Shown here one piece after another: positions 23,901 to 38,269 of a DNA stretch of 64,000 nt. Both the position numbers and the translations under genes were made by a program. Where the stretch lies: positions 13,084,742-13,148,741 of the forward strand of contig NC_135565.1 of assembly GCF_964340395.1 (NCBI RefSeq), written 5' to 3'. The DNA comes from Glandiceps talaboti. Its lineage: Eukaryota > Hemichordata > Enteropneusta > Spengelidae. The notes beneath the pieces are model-generated. The model saw only the letters and a list, made by a program, of their open reading frames with translations, did not search any database and had not been told where the DNA came from. The number at the start of each line of letters is the position of its first letter. Position 1 is the first letter of the stretch.

Positions 23901-24927
23901 ACTCGATATACTATCTCGATCGTTATCTCGACATAGCTATCTCGTGATCTCGACATAGCTATCTCATTATCTCGACATAGCTAATCATCCCATACGGTGT
24001 CAGCTTGTCATATGAATCCAAATGCCATACAAAATTGGGACCGGGAGAACCATATTTTTTGGCGCCAGAGACGATGCCTTGTTCTTGCATTGACTCCTCT
24101 GGAAACCTACCTTGTAACTACAAGTCCATTCTGCATGAACTTTTAAGTGCATCTATTTGTACCGGTGTTGTCTGCCAGACCCGTTGATTTGTTCTCTTAT
24201 AAAAGATACGACTTCCGCGTCTGCATCCGAATAATGTCTTCTTCTATGCAATCAATGTCGGAAGCCATGTGGGAGACTCAAAGTCTTGAACAATCTCTTG
24301 TGCTAACATTGATCATTAATCATAAATTCCCCAAACATATGTTGCTATTTAACATTCCCAAAGTATGTGATCATTTCCTGTAGATACACATCGATACCCA
24401 TCACGTAATCTTGATATATACTTATGATTGAATAAAGTTCTTCAGTAGCTTTCTAGTACCCTAACGTAACGTCTGGTGTGTCCTTCACTCTCCTACGAAC
24501 CTACCCCCACAATCGTTTCCTCTTAAGTATTCTCTTGAGGTGCTGCTCACATGCTCACAATATAGCCATGATTGCATGCTAAACAAGCCAAGATTTCATT
24601 GTAACTGAAACCCATTGAAAAATATAGATGGATTGCTTCACCTCTGTCCATTTACAAACTTGAAAAGAAATAGGGATTCTGTCTTAAGTTGATGTGTATA
24701 TCATAATCAAAAATGGTATACTTTATTCAGTCGGATCTAATATCTATTTGAAACTGGAATTTCCGGGTCCCAGCATTATATTACACACATTAAGAACTTA
24801 GAATGAATGATGATCGCAACAGAAATGAAAATAATGAAATTGGAAGGACATCACCTGGAACTACTTGATAGCTGGGAAAGGTGATCAAAAGTACTGCTAT
24901 TGTGCCAAATGGTGCTAAATACTTCAT
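20913..24927 (-). CDS. Gene E: candidate headless mini-receptor (signal-stalk-TM-short tail)
   Basis: Four exons join in frame: 24855-24927 signal, 21720-21788 stalk, 21242-21314 TM, 20913-20937 tail, about 79 residues. Stalk, TM and tail are clear paralogues of gene D. The signal exon is less sure: it has the right length (73 nt) and phase, but no sequence match to A, B or D. No SRCR, WSC, CUB or Sushi exon is visible in the 3-kb intron, which instead holds a CATA array. The tail stops after about 8 residues because a 3-nt deletion relative to gene D makes TGA. It may be a small surface protein, a decaying gene, or a spare 3' cassette of another gene. Confidence 0.45.
21242..21314 (-). CDS. 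Gene E transmembrane exon
   Basis: TVGVAVGVVIIIHAILVVIY then VIRR: one TM helix with a terminal Arg pair. Acceptor GTAACAG, donor GTGAGT, phases 1 and 2. Confidence 0.75.
21720..21788 (-). CDS. Gene E stalk exon
   Basis: ESTNTTTPPKPTDATSARAT then NGT: a Thr/Ser/Pro-rich stalk likely to be O-glycosylated. Acceptor GATGCAG, donor GTAAGT, phase 1-1, 69 nt, like gene D 36628-36696. Confidence 0.7.
21789..23160 (-). other. Gene E intron, no domain exons seen
   Basis: I searched the minus strand for SRCR, WSC, CUB and Sushi patterns and found none. AT-rich unique sequence. Confidence 0.45.
23163..23495. repeat. CATA-type microsatellite 2
   Basis: About 330 bp of CATA units with GCAT, CGTA and CCAT variants. 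Open in many frames as a repeat effect. Confidence 0.95.
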
Positions 24928-25105
24928 TCTATTATGTCGAGATAACGAGATAGTATGTCAAGATAACGAGATAGCTATGTCGAGATAACGAGATAGTATA
25001 TCTCAATAACGAGAGAGTATGTCGAGATAACGAGATAGTAAGTCGAGATAACAAGATAATTTTTAACATTTTGCTCTACGCAAATGTCCCCTCCAGGCTT
25101 CCATA
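23782..25105. mobile_element. TIR element with subterminal tandem repeats (non-autonomous DNA transposon)
   Basis: The left arm (23782 to about 23985) and right arm (about 24932-25105) are inverted copies: GGAGGGGACATTTGC, then AGCAAAATGTTAAAAATTAT, then tandem units of about 21 bp built on GTTATCTCGACTTACTATCTC-like words. GAAACAT flanks both ends (23775-23781 and 25106-25112), a possible target duplication. The interior has no transposase. It contains the candidate gene E signal exon and lies just upstream of the LRR gene. Two separate insertions in opposite orientation are the alternative. Confidence 0.7.
24855..24927 (-). CDS. Gene E exon 1: candidate signal peptide
   Basis: ATG at 24927, 24 codons with core GTIAVLLITF, ending CCA-G before GTGATG (phase 1). 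Same length as gene A and B signal exons. The ATG lies 3-5 bases inside the inner edge of a TIR arm (24932-25105), which is unusual and lowers confidence. Confidence 0.4.
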
Positions 25106-25302
25106 GAAACATCCCAGGTCGTCCTAAATTGAAGATTTTTTCCCACAAAGATTGCACCTAAGTCATTGGTAGAAATTTCATGTCAAATGTTGGTTAATAT
25201 AAAAAACACTTTCCCATTTCAATTTCAAGATATTTCTGAATTTTATTTTTACTGAGATTTCTCTCGTTTGCAGGAGCGTTGTATTATCAAGAAAACATCA
25301 GA

Positions 25303-28300
25303 ATGCATCAACACATGGTTACATCATTTGTTTTGCTGACTCTTTTGGCAATCAGAAGTATTGCATCCTGTCCTTCCCAATGTAATTGCTATGCCACGCA
25401 TGTTGATTGCAGATACCGGGGTTTGACTGAGATCCCGACAGACATTCCATCCGAAACAACACATTTAGATTTGGATAACAATTGCATTGCAATCATAGAA
25501 AACGATGTATTTAACCATTTGTCAAGTCTTGTCGTCCTTTCAATATCCGAAGGGTGTGTTGAAAGAGTAGAATCTCAATCGTTTAGCGGCTTACTTGGTC
25601 TTCAGACATTAAACCTTCGAGGAAACAAACTTGTTGATTTACCCGAGGTTCTTTTTAAAGAGTTAGAGGCGTTAACTAACCTTTATTTATCAAACAATTA
25701 CATACACGACCTGAAATCTGGGCTCTTTAATGGAACACGAAATTTAGTCAGAGTTGAGCTTGCATACAACAGCATCGATGGAATACCCAACGCTTTGTTT
25801 CAAGGACTGGATTCACTTCAATATTTATCTTTAAATGGGAACAAGATCTCATCGTTATATAGTAACACTTTCCGCGGGCTACACGACCTTGAAAACCTTT
25901 ATCTGAACAACAATGAAATTGTTGAATTGACTGAGGGTATATTCAATGAGCTCATCAGCATAATCGTCCTATACATTTCTAATAACCAAATTACTACGTT
26001 ATCAGCCGATGTCTTCCACGGATTACAAACCATGGAAGAATTACACCTGAGCAACAATAAACTGACACTTCTAAACGGACAAATATTCAAGGGTTTAGAT
26101 CATTTACGAAAATTATTCATCTCGGACAATGATATAGAGTCTTTGCCTGAAAATATCTTCATCGATCTGGTAAGCCTTGAAGATCTTCGTTTGTACAATA
26201 ATGAGATAAATGTGTTGAATGAATTAACATTTAATGGTCTGACTAAACTACTTGATCTGTATCTCTATGGGAACAAAATTGAAACTCTACACGATAGCGT
26301 ATTTGCTGATTTATACAATCTAAGAAATTTGCGTCTCGACGACAATGAAATCAGTATGCTGCACAGTTACTCTTTTGAAGGCCTCGACAACCTGGAAGAC
26401 TTGAATCTCCAAAACAACAGAATAAAAACACTTTTCAAGAACGCGTTTTACGGCCTCATGAAGTTGGAGGAGCTGAAACTATCTGATAATGAACTTGAAA
26501 TATTGCCCTCAGATGTATTTGTTGGCCTCTACAACTTGCTGAAACTGCGAATCGCGAATAATAAAATCAAAACACTTGAAGAAGATACATTCAATGGACT
26601 CCCACAGCTGACAGACTTGACCCTTACGAATAACGAAATTGAAACTCTTCCCGATAAAGTGTTTAGTTGGTTGACAAATTTGAAGAAAATTGAGCTCCAG
26701 CATAACCATGTCAATTTCTTGCCGGAAAATGTGTTCAATGGCCTCACGAAGCTGAAAGACCTCTTTATGGACAATAACGAAATTAGCGAGTTGCAAACCA
26801 ACTTACTTGCTGGATTATCTAGTTTAGAATGGATCAATGTTAAAAACAACCAGATAAAAACGCTTTACAGCAATAGTTTTAACGGCCTGACTAAACTGAG
26901 AAACCTATATGCAGATGGAAATCAAATTGACACACTGGAAGATGGGGCATTTAATGGACTTCGTAACCTAAACCAACTCCACATTCATGCGAACAGAATT
27001 AGCACTTTGCAACCTGACATATTCAATGAGCTGAGAACCCTAACGCACTTGCAACTTTCAGAGAACAATCTTACAGTTCTTCCAGAAAATATATTTGACT
27101 ACCAAGGCACTGTGTCTTACCTGTATCTTAATGACAACAACATCGAAACGTTACCAGATGAAATATTAAGTAAACTAACCAACTTGTATTCTGTTAATTT
27201 ACATAATAATGCAATCCGTGAGATACAGTCAACTATATTTAATGGACTGAGTAGATTGAGGTATATCCGTCTCCATTACAATCGTCTCACCAAGATACCT
27301 GTCACTTTGTTTGATGGACTTGGCAATTTGGACACATTGGATATCAGCTACAACCGGTTAAGCTCTTTGCATCCTGATATTTTTCGTTCATCAGATGATT
27401 GGCGATACCTCTATTTGCAAGGAAACAGATTTGAACTGCTGCCATCATACATTTTCAATGGGCTAGCAAAGTTGCAACGACTTTACCTTCACAATAATGA
27501 ACTTTGTTTCATTCATCACAGACAATTTGAAGGGTTAGAAAAACTTCGATACTTATACTTGTACAACAACTCGATTATGTCCCTTGCCGATGATGTTTTC
27601 AATGGTCTGAGCGATTTGCAGCGACTCCATATCCAAAGTAATAAAATGACACATCTATCAAATACTACATTCTCTGGATTGATCAAATTGCAGCAACTTT
27701 ATCTTGATGAGAACAGACTACTCGATCTAACACGTCACATTTTTAATGGCCTAGATAATTTAGAACAGCTACACCTTAATGATAATCTACTTATGACTAT
27801 ACCTGATGACATCTTTGAAGGCTTAGGAAACCTTGAATATCTGTACCTTCATGACAATCCTTGGTCGTGCGATTGCCGCTTAAAAGAATTTAGGGTTTGG
27901 CTAGACAAATATCATGATATCCTCTTCTACAACCTCACATGCAACAGTCCCTTATGGCATGAAGGATCCGATCTGATGGAAATCTCACTTGAAGAATTTT
28001 CATGTTATCCGGCTCCAGTATTCCTCCATCCCGTTGAAGGCATCACTGCACATGAAGGTGAAGATGTAACACTTAATTGTGTTGTTAGTGGCGTGCCAAA
28101 ACCTGCAATCTATTGGATTGCTCCAACGGGGAAGCAAATTTCCTCCCTCATTCAAGAAGTGTTCACAACATATAGACGTCTGGAAATACAAGAAGACTAT
28201 AGCCTACTGATACCCGCAGCTCATCTCGAAGATGAAGGTGCATACACATGCATAGCCTCAAATACCGCCGGTACAACGTCTGCTTTGAGGTACCTAAAAA

Positions 28301-28854
28301 TTAATGAATCAGTGGCTACAACTGACCACAGTAGGCTGACTTCGTCAAAACTGGTCACACAAACAGGGAGTATTTCTTCAACCGCACACGAAACTAAACC
28401 TACCGAAGCCCCCATACACCTCAGCACAACGGTTACAACCACGTTCGATTTAGACAAAGAAGGGGTGCATAATTCTTCTGCAAGATCCGCCGTTTTTGCG
28501 TTTATGTTTGGCATTATCTTTGGCGTTCTGTCTCTCTTACTGTTCGTTCTTATTTATCGATTATGTAAAGCGAAGACTTTCTCAAGTGGGAATGGTACAA
28601 CAGGAACTCACTTTGATGATGTTGGAAGAGAAGGTGGTAATAGAGATGAACGACAATCTATTTACAGCATACCTAGAGCAGAGGCGACATATGCATACAT
28701 CACACCTGGATATGAAAATGCTGAAGTTATTGATCAAGCAGACAGAAGATATACATCTTTGTCTCTAGGTACGAAATCGCCAGAAAATATCTACGAGGCA
28801 CTAAATTTCAATGGAGTTTTGTACTCTGAGGCATATGAACAGGACCTGGTTTAA
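25303..28854 (+). CDS. LRR-Ig type I receptor, about 33 LRRs, tyrosine-rich tail
   Basis: Intronless CDS of 1183 residues. A splice acceptor-like TTTGCAG at 25267-25273 just upstream suggests a 5' UTR exon before it. Start chosen at ATG 25303 (M-H-Q-H); ATG 25315 would also leave a good signal peptide (FVLLTLLAI). Order: signal 1-22, LRRNT with Cys 23/27/29/36, about 33 LRRs of 24 residues (L-x-x-L-x-L-x-x-N-x-I-x-x-L-x-x-x-x-F-x-G-L) at about 40-850, LRRCT 852-901 (WSCDC start), one Ig domain about 904-1004 with Cys926-Cys983 and DEGAYTC, Thr/Ser stalk, TM 1063-1087, tail 1088-1183. The tail holds YAYI, YENAEV and YTSL-x10-YEAL (Y1150, Y1164), an ITAM-like spacing. LRR-Ig receptors act in adhesion, axon guidance or immune recognition; the ligand here is unknown. 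Confidence 0.93.
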   Translation: MHQHMVTSFVLLTLLAIRSIASCPSQCNCYATHVDCRYRGLTEIPTDIPSETTHLDLDNNCIAIIENDVFNHLSSLVVLSISEGCVERVESQSFSGLLGLQTLNLRGNKLVDLPEVLFKELEALTNLYLSNNYIHDLKSGLFNGTRNLVRVELAYNSIDGIPNALFQGLDSLQYLSLNGNKISSLYSNTFRGLHDLENLYLNNNEIVELTEGIFNELISIIVLYISNNQITTLSADVFHGLQTMEELHLSNNKLTLLNGQIFKGLDHLRKLFISDNDIESLPENIFIDLVSLEDLRLYNNEINVLNELTFNGLTKLLDLYLYGNKIETLHDSVFADLYNLRNLRLDDNEISMLHSYSFEGLDNLEDLNLQNNRIKTLFKNAFYGLMKLEELKLSDNELEILPSDVFVGLYNLLKLRIANNKIKTLEEDTFNGLPQLTDLTLTNNEIETLPDKVFSWLTNLKKIELQHNHVNFLPENVFNGLTKLKDLFMDNNEISELQTNLLAGLSSLEWINVKNNQIKTLYSNSFNGLTKLRNLYADGNQIDTLEDGAFNGLRNLNQLHIHANRISTLQPDIFNELRTLTHLQLSENNLTVLPENIFDYQGTVSYLYLNDNNIETLPDEILSKLTNLYSVNLHNNAIREIQSTIFNGLSRLRYIRLHYNRLTKIPVTLFDGLGNLDTLDISYNRLSSLHPDIFRSSDDWRYLYLQGNRFELLPSYIFNGLAKLQRLYLHNNELCFIHHRQFEGLEKLRYLYLYNNSIMSLADDVFNGLSDLQRLHIQSNKMTHLSNTTFSGLIKLQQLYLDENRLLDLTRHIFNGLDNLEQLHLNDNLLMTIPDDIFEGLGNLEYLYLHDNPWSCDCRLKEFRVWLDKYHDILFYNLTCNSPLWHEGSDLMEISLEEFSCYPAPVFLHPVEGITAHEGEDVTLNCVVSGVPKPAIYWIAPTGKQISSLIQEVFTTYRRLEIQEDYSLLIPAAHLEDEGAYTCIASNTAGTTSALRYLKINESVATTDHSRLTSSKLVTQTGSISSTAHETKPTEAPIHLSTTVTTTFDLDKEGVHNSSARSAVFAFMFGIIFGVLSLLLFVLIYRLCKAKTFSSGNGTTGTHFDDVGREGGNRDERQSIYSIPRAEATYAYITPGYENAEVIDQADRRYTSLSLGTKSPENIYEALNFNGVLYSEAYEQDLV

Positions 28855-29945
28855 ATGACTCGTCACTTTCAAAACAAAGACTTACCAAAACTCTTTAAGA
28901 TGACACTGATCATGTAACGCGCATGACGTGGTATTTTCATGCTAGAACTTTCGTGTGATAACAACTTTTTTGTGTTGTTGACATAGTGCACGTGGGAATC
29001 GCTAAAGCATTTTTCATGAAGTATTTTTTATGGAATAATTTGTAGAGACGGCCTGATAGCTTTAATAGCAAAATGAAAGTCAGCGATTTACAAAATATGT
29101 TTCACTACAAACTCGGAAAGATTAATTTTAGAAATTTATTTTAAAAATCCTGAATTGTTAGCTTTTCTGTAATTTCATCTTCACTTCTGAACTGTAAATT
29201 TTTTGAAAAGAAAATATATTAAGTCAACTACTTTGTGAAGAAAATATGCTTAAAATATTCCCTACCTACTTCAATTTTGTGTTATTGCTTGTTATTTGTT
29301 TTATAGTGTTCTGTTTCTAACTGCTGGCAACGTTGATAGAATTCGCGTTATTTGAATTGATATGAAATATACAAACTAAGCTTTTGATCTACATAAAAAC
29401 TCTCAAAATGATATATTTAGTGTGTTAGAATAATTGATGTTGTCATATCAAAACAGCGACGAATGTGTTATAATAATTAATTTTACATATGCTTGTATTG
29501 ACTTGAAGACCTTTGAATCTTGGAGTGTTGCATAATAAATCGATAATATGGTGATCGTGCATCATTTCTAAATAAAAATAAAAACATCAGATACATCTCT
29601 TATGTCAGATGTTAACCCCTGTTAACTACACTTCTCGTACTTCTCTTGCTTACAACGATCGAGACTTAGGGGACCACCGGTAATTACGGGGAGGGGAATC
29701 AAGTGTGACCCCCCCCCGTCCGTTATGCTAAAAAGTGACCCTTCCTCTCAATTTCCTTACTCTGAAATTTGGCCCTTGTGTTCAAATATGTCAATGAAAA
29801 AACACTGTTTACCAATACTAATGCCTTAATGTAGAATAGTTGTTAGAGCTCAATATTGGTAGTCTAGGAGGTCCTGGGTGGCTTGCATTCCAGTAAAAAC
29901 GGAATCTTTGCACACAAAGGAGAAATTATGTTAATTAACTGGTAT
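28855..29945 (+). other. 3' flank/UTR of the LRR gene
   Basis: AT-rich and non-coding. AATAAA at 29571-29576 (also AATAAAT at about 29534) are candidate poly(A) signals. A C/G-rich patch occurs at 29690-29720. Confidence 0.4.
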
Positions 29946-30796
29946 TTTCCATAAGCTAAGATGTATGGTTCCACGTTTTACTCTTGTCATGCTCTATAAC
30001 ACTTTCATACTGCCACATATTAGTTATGGACTAGAAACTTGGGGAAGTGCGTATGAAACGCATTTAAAGGACATTTTACTTGTACAAAAAAAGATCGTTC
30101 GGATTATAAATGGTAGTAAGTATAATGCACATACGAATGCCCCGTTCAAAAAAATTGATATACTTGACATATATAAACAATATGAGTTTCAAGTAGGTAT
30201 TTTTGTGCATGATGCACTAAACAATAATCTTCCACCTATCTTCCACAACTACTTTTCTTTTATTGCACATGATCGTAATACTCGCTGTAAATTAAGAGGA
30301 GATCTTCATGTTCCAAAATATACTAGCCGACTTGGCCAGTCTTCAATTCAATTTGCCAGTCCCATGCTATGGAACAAAATACCCAACGATATCAGAAATA
30401 TCCCCAACAGGGCTAGGTTTAAATCAAAATATAAGCACTGGATTCTAGGTACATATTAAGGCTATTAGTTATTTGTGTTTTCATTATGCTCCAGTTGACA
30501 TGTACATTTCGTACCACCGTAGTGTGTTTTTCTGTTTTCGTATTAATGCAAACAATTGTTTGTTGTTTTCTGACTGTGTAATCAGTGTTAATTTGAGCAA
30601 CTACAGTCACAATATTTTTTTATGATATGCAATTCGATGCTTTTGAAATTGAGTGGCAAGACTCGATTAGTTTTCCGAAAACTATTTTCTAGTCTCTCAC
30701 CCACAACTTGAAATCGTTTTTCTTTTGGATGTTATCATTTATTTCTTTTCTGAATGTTTATTTCTTGTGGGGAATAAATGTCAATTTCAATTTCTG
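29946..30796 (+). mobile_element. 5'-truncated LINE (C-terminal reverse transcriptase fragment)
   Basis: The frame at 29950-30459 encodes LYNTFILPHISYGLETWGS, KKIVRIING, AHTNAPFK, LPPIF and LWNKIPNDIRN, the conserved C-terminal region of non-LTR retrotransposon polymerases of CR1/L2-like type. It ends with an untranslated tail finishing AATAAATGTCAATTTCAATT. The catalytic RT motifs are absent, so it is a dead 3' fragment. Confidence 0.85.
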
Positions 30797-31500
30797 TAGT
30801 GAGATCCAACCACAGTGATAATTTGTAACGGCATATGTTGTTTCGCACATTTACCACCATAGTGAGTTTTTGTTTGTATTAAATCAATGCTTGCATTTCG
30901 ATCTAACTGGTTGAGCTGAAGGCTAGTACTCCCAATGGCGAGTGCATCTGACAACCTCAGGACTGAGGTCAACATCTCCACTCCACCGCATTTTCGCCAA
31001 TACCTTGCCATACTGTTCCCCTTTACTATTAAGTTTCACAGAATCGATGTATTAATGTTTGAGATATCACACGTGTTTGATGAAGTTTGTTATGAATTTT
31101 TCATACATAATCTTTTTAGATAATTAAGTAATATCTTTAGAATGCAACCTTTAAATTTAATTTAGTATATGCATTGATGATGAAGACGAGTGTGTCATAT
31201 TGTATCCTTTGAGGCTTGTTGATGTAGCTTATAATGGTAATGGTTAATTAGCATGGTTAATGATTTTTCGATAATTCGGCAATATCTTCACTTTTAAGCT
31301 CTGAATTTCATATAGTTTCAGGTAATTAATTTTCCAGTTACGGGGTACATACTACTGTACCTCAGGATTTTGCATTCCAACAATGTATGTAAGACCAATA
31401 ATCTATGGTTTTACCATTGCGGGAGGCATTCAATATAAAGCTTGTCATAGCTGCAATATTAATGTACCGAATGTTGAATCTTGACTGATTTTAGCGAAAA
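30797..31500. other. Intergenic, nothing recognised
   Basis: AT-rich sequence with no coding or repeat structure that I can support. Confidence 0.4.
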
Positions 31501-31507
31501 TCGTAAA

Positions 31508-31547
31508 GGTCTATACCGTCTAGTGTTAGGTTTACTAAAGGCTATTA
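31508..31547 (+). repeat. Single satellite-like unit (possible precursor of the 29-bp satellite)
   Basis: Contains CTATACC, TAGTGTTAGGTTTACTAA and AGGCTAT, one full unit plus part of the next, two bases longer than the array unit. It lies about 40 bp before GTATAGTAAT, as the array edge does at about 47590. Confidence 0.65.
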
Positions 31548-32049
31548 AGTTTTTTACTAGCCTCGTGTCAGTGTATAGTAATCACATGGATGAATACAAA
31601 AAAGTATGCGTTTTCTGCAAGAGTCGTTGCAGCTAGATCTTGTACAATATAACACTCTGACTTATGCATAGAGAATGTGTACAATTTATTCCCAGAATTT
31701 CCAACTTGATGTTTTCCCTTGTTAAAGGTACTGCAAAAGCAATACACACTGTACATGGAGCTGTGTATGTTTGGCAGGTATTGGTCAGCTATAGCACTAC
31801 AACTTTAGAAAGTTCACTTGAAGATTTCATCTGCACTTTCTGTTAACCCAGACATTCCCTCTTTTAATCTCATTTTCATTTTAGTAATAGTAAACATGAT
31901 TACAGACTGTTGGTTGTCGATTGAGTGATTAATTACATTCTTGCCTCTTGCCACTGTGGTCGGTGCTATACCATAATGATTTCCTTTATTCGGGTCATTA
32001 AAATGTCAAATGAAAATGGAAAGAAACTTACAGGTACAAATGATTAGAC

Positions 32050-32636
32050 CATCTTACCAAAGTAGCTTTTTCATGATCTACGTCATCGACCTTGTCGTAG
32101 CCAATAGTTGTATATCTTCATGCTCCAGTGGTCTTCTTCTCAACATTGTTAATGTCATCAGCTGATTCATATCCCACGTTGATAGCCATGCCAGATTTGG
32201 GATTTTCATGATGTTCAATAGACACCGCATCGTATGTGGCATTACTACTATTGGTGACGTCAACAGATGTTTCACGGATTCTTTGGTTGTTAGAAGTTGT
32301 TTGTTGACCAAAAGTGGGCACAGTTTCTTCAGGTGGACCACCTTCATAGATGATGTTGTCAACAGCTCCAACATCAACATCCGATAGTTCACATTCGTTC
32401 ATGTCAGGACTGGTCTGATTTACTACTTTGTCACTGATTGTTTCATAGGAGTTGGTATGGATGTCGTTATTATGCCTGCTTCGTTCTTCAAGTTCGTTGT
32501 CATTATAGTGTTCATTTTGTCTCCTCCCCTTTCGTAACCCGAGATTTCGACACAGTAACAAAATAATAATGCAAAGATAGAGCCAGTGCTCACATTGATC
32601 ATTCAGATTGAGAAGCTTCGTCAAAAAGCCAAACAC
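32050..32636 (-). pseudogene. Orphan receptor tail exon copy, broken
   Basis: Closely matches the gene C tail (RQNEHYNDNELEERS, SYETISDK, IIYEGGPPEE, SVDVTNSSNATYDA, GYESADDINN). An in-frame TGA at 32118-32120 cuts the end, after which TIGYDKVDDVDHEKATL still aligns with gene C. The TTTTCAG acceptor and the first codons are replaced by unrelated sequence, and no TM exon lies near it, so it is probably a non-functional duplicate. Confidence 0.75.
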
Positions 32637-33312
32637 CGTTTTAATTTCGTTGCTGAATTTGGCGGGGTTGTTACTTCGGGCATGTCTTTGGGAATTTGTT
32701 CCAAAATGATCTCACCGTAGTTGCGTGATTTGGGATTTTTGATAAATAAAATTTAAACTCAAAAAGCATTGATAGATTGGTTTGATATTTTATTTTTGGA
32801 AGGACTGGGGTGTTCCCAGCGGTGTCTAGATGAATAATTATTTATGACAAGATGATCTCATCGTCGATATGAAAACAAGGGCTGAAAAGATATGATTTTT
32901 GGTCAAAAATCTAACCCAAAAGCTATTGGGCCGATTGGTATGAACTTTGGCTTCGATATCTCGCTGGGTGTCGAGATGAAGAATGGTACATCATCAAATT
33001 AATCATTAATATGCAAATTAGATCTACAAATGTGAATTTTTGTCATAAAATTCAGTCTTGAAACCTACTGGGTAAACATGTTGGAGAGAAATATATCCAC
33101 AGTCTAAGGAAGATCAAACTCTTTGATTTTAAGCTTATGCAACTGTACGACACTTGATTACAAAATAAACACTGTTCTCCGACAGACATCATAAAAGCGT
33201 AACAGTTTATTCTCAAATGCAATCATATCAACAGTCAAATCAAACAAAAAAGTCCGCACTGAATTTGATATTTGATTTTTGCGTAATATGCATTAATTTG
33301 GAATGAGCAAAT

Positions 33313-33363
<51 letters not shown>

Positions 33364-34705
33364 GCACGTTAACAATGATCATAAACTGCTTAAATAAGGC
33401 CTAGAGTCAATTAGTGTAGAGTAATTCAAATATAATAGCCAAAACGAGATTATTAAATATGTAAACATGCATATACTATTGAAATGGTTGACTTATTTGG
33501 ATCTTGCGACAATGAAATGGTTCCGCACTGAACTGCCTGCCCTCAACGTCCGAACACAGTCTCTTCTCTGCAACACAAGCCGTCCTGTTTCTCGACAATT
33601 GCAACCAGTCAACAAATATCTCCACAGCTCACTAATACGGGAATCGGATCTGCTGGACTTAATAGTATATGCGAAATAATGGAACACGTGATTCAACGAA
33701 CGCCAAGTTAAGGCGGCTAGTTTGATTTTACTCATCACCCCCCCCCCCCCAAACGAGCCCAATTGCTCTCTTATCTATTTCAACAACTACAATTGTTCAT
33801 TCTTCCATACATTACGCGATATTTCATCATCTATGTTAGGTCTACAGCATAGTAAATATGAATCTAATTAAAGCACAACCCTTATTGAATCTTGTCTTCT
33901 CAATGGTGTATTTAAATCATAAGACTTTCATAAAAACTGAGTATATAATCGAATTTACGTAGTTATTCGTACAATCATGAAATAGTTAATGACCCATGGT
34001 GATGTGATACTTAATCCGTGTATTCAACACGACGCCAGAGCAATACCCCAATGCCAATGATGTTGTAAAGGAAAGTATAACATTATTTAAACCGCCAAAA
34101 TGGAGGAAATGTGGGTCTAAGACTTGTAACTACTATCAAAATGAATACTCTAATTTTAAAGTAAAATCTTATTATAACTGGAAAGAAATAGATAAGTCAA
34201 AAATACAATTAAAAACCACAAGTACATGTACAAACATTAAAGGAAAGGTCCAACCGAACACATTTGAATTTTTAGAAAGCTTTTCTTTCTATACTTTGAT
34301 TGCGATAATAGTTTATATTTCTGTGTACTGTTGTTGCCACTTCTTATTCAATCATGTGAATGGCGACGTTTATGTCGATATCTTGGATGCTGACCTCGTT
34401 ATAATCTAACGTTTCATCTCTGGGTGTATATCAGAGTGCGTCAGATGCATGTATGTAGGCTGAGAAGTTTCCTTGTAATCAAGGGTTTGATATTCAGCCT
34501 CCATTTGCTATGTAGCTGGACGGTGTCTGCTTTCATGTGAGATGGTCATTTTCTGCTGTGTTATCTACCCTATCATAATCGTCTCCTTGATGGGATGTCT
34601 CGTTGCCTTTCCCTTCGTCACTTCCTCGTCCTGTTTTCTGAGGTTGGTTTTGAGATGTTACGATTAAGGCGCATGTACATGTATGTGTGATGTGCTTTTT
34701 CCTCC
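32637..34705. other. Intergenic with old interspersed repeats
   Basis: No supported gene. 32900-33060 resembles the ATTTGCATAT-containing repeats at 35.4-36.0 kb. A (GT)n run lies at 33320-33362 and a C run at about 33739-33750. 33490-33760 is open on the minus strand but shows no known domain. Confidence 0.4.
33320..33362. repeat. (GT)n microsatellite
   Basis: About 42 bp of GT. Confidence 0.95.
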
Positions 34706-38147
<3,442 letters not shown>

Positions 38148-38256
38148 ATCGGGTCCTTTTTCCCAAACTCTAAGCAGTTGGTCTGTAAGGCCTGTTTAAC
38201 TGTGTGTTTTACTCGCGAGAAAGCGAAATCGTTCAACAACAGCAACCGATGTTCTT

Positions 38257-38269
38257 GGTTCAAAGGTCA
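38257..38269 (+). promoter_or_regulatory. DR1-like motif upstream of gene D
   Basis: GGTTCAAAGGTCA, the same 13-mer as upstream of genes A and B, 110 bp upstream of the gene D ATG. The sequence around it is otherwise diverged, except for a preceding CTTGG/CCTGG. Confidence 0.45.

Larger units (their letters stand above)
31500..32636. repeat. Segmental duplication paralogous to about 47480-49383
   Basis: Shared landmarks in the same order: satellite unit(s), GTATAGTAAT, ACAATTTATTC, ATACACA(C/A)TGTACA, TATTGGTCAGCTA, ACATGATTACAG, then a receptor tail exon on the minus strand. The copy at 47-49 kb also carries a (CT)n repeat. Confidence 0.8.

Noticed and set aside
26509-26849. Minus-strand frames inside the LRR gene
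   Set aside because: Antisense shadows of the repeated LRR codons.
33493-33762. 89-codon minus-strand frame
   Set aside because: No domain and a C-run edge; may be an old repeat, not supported as a gene.
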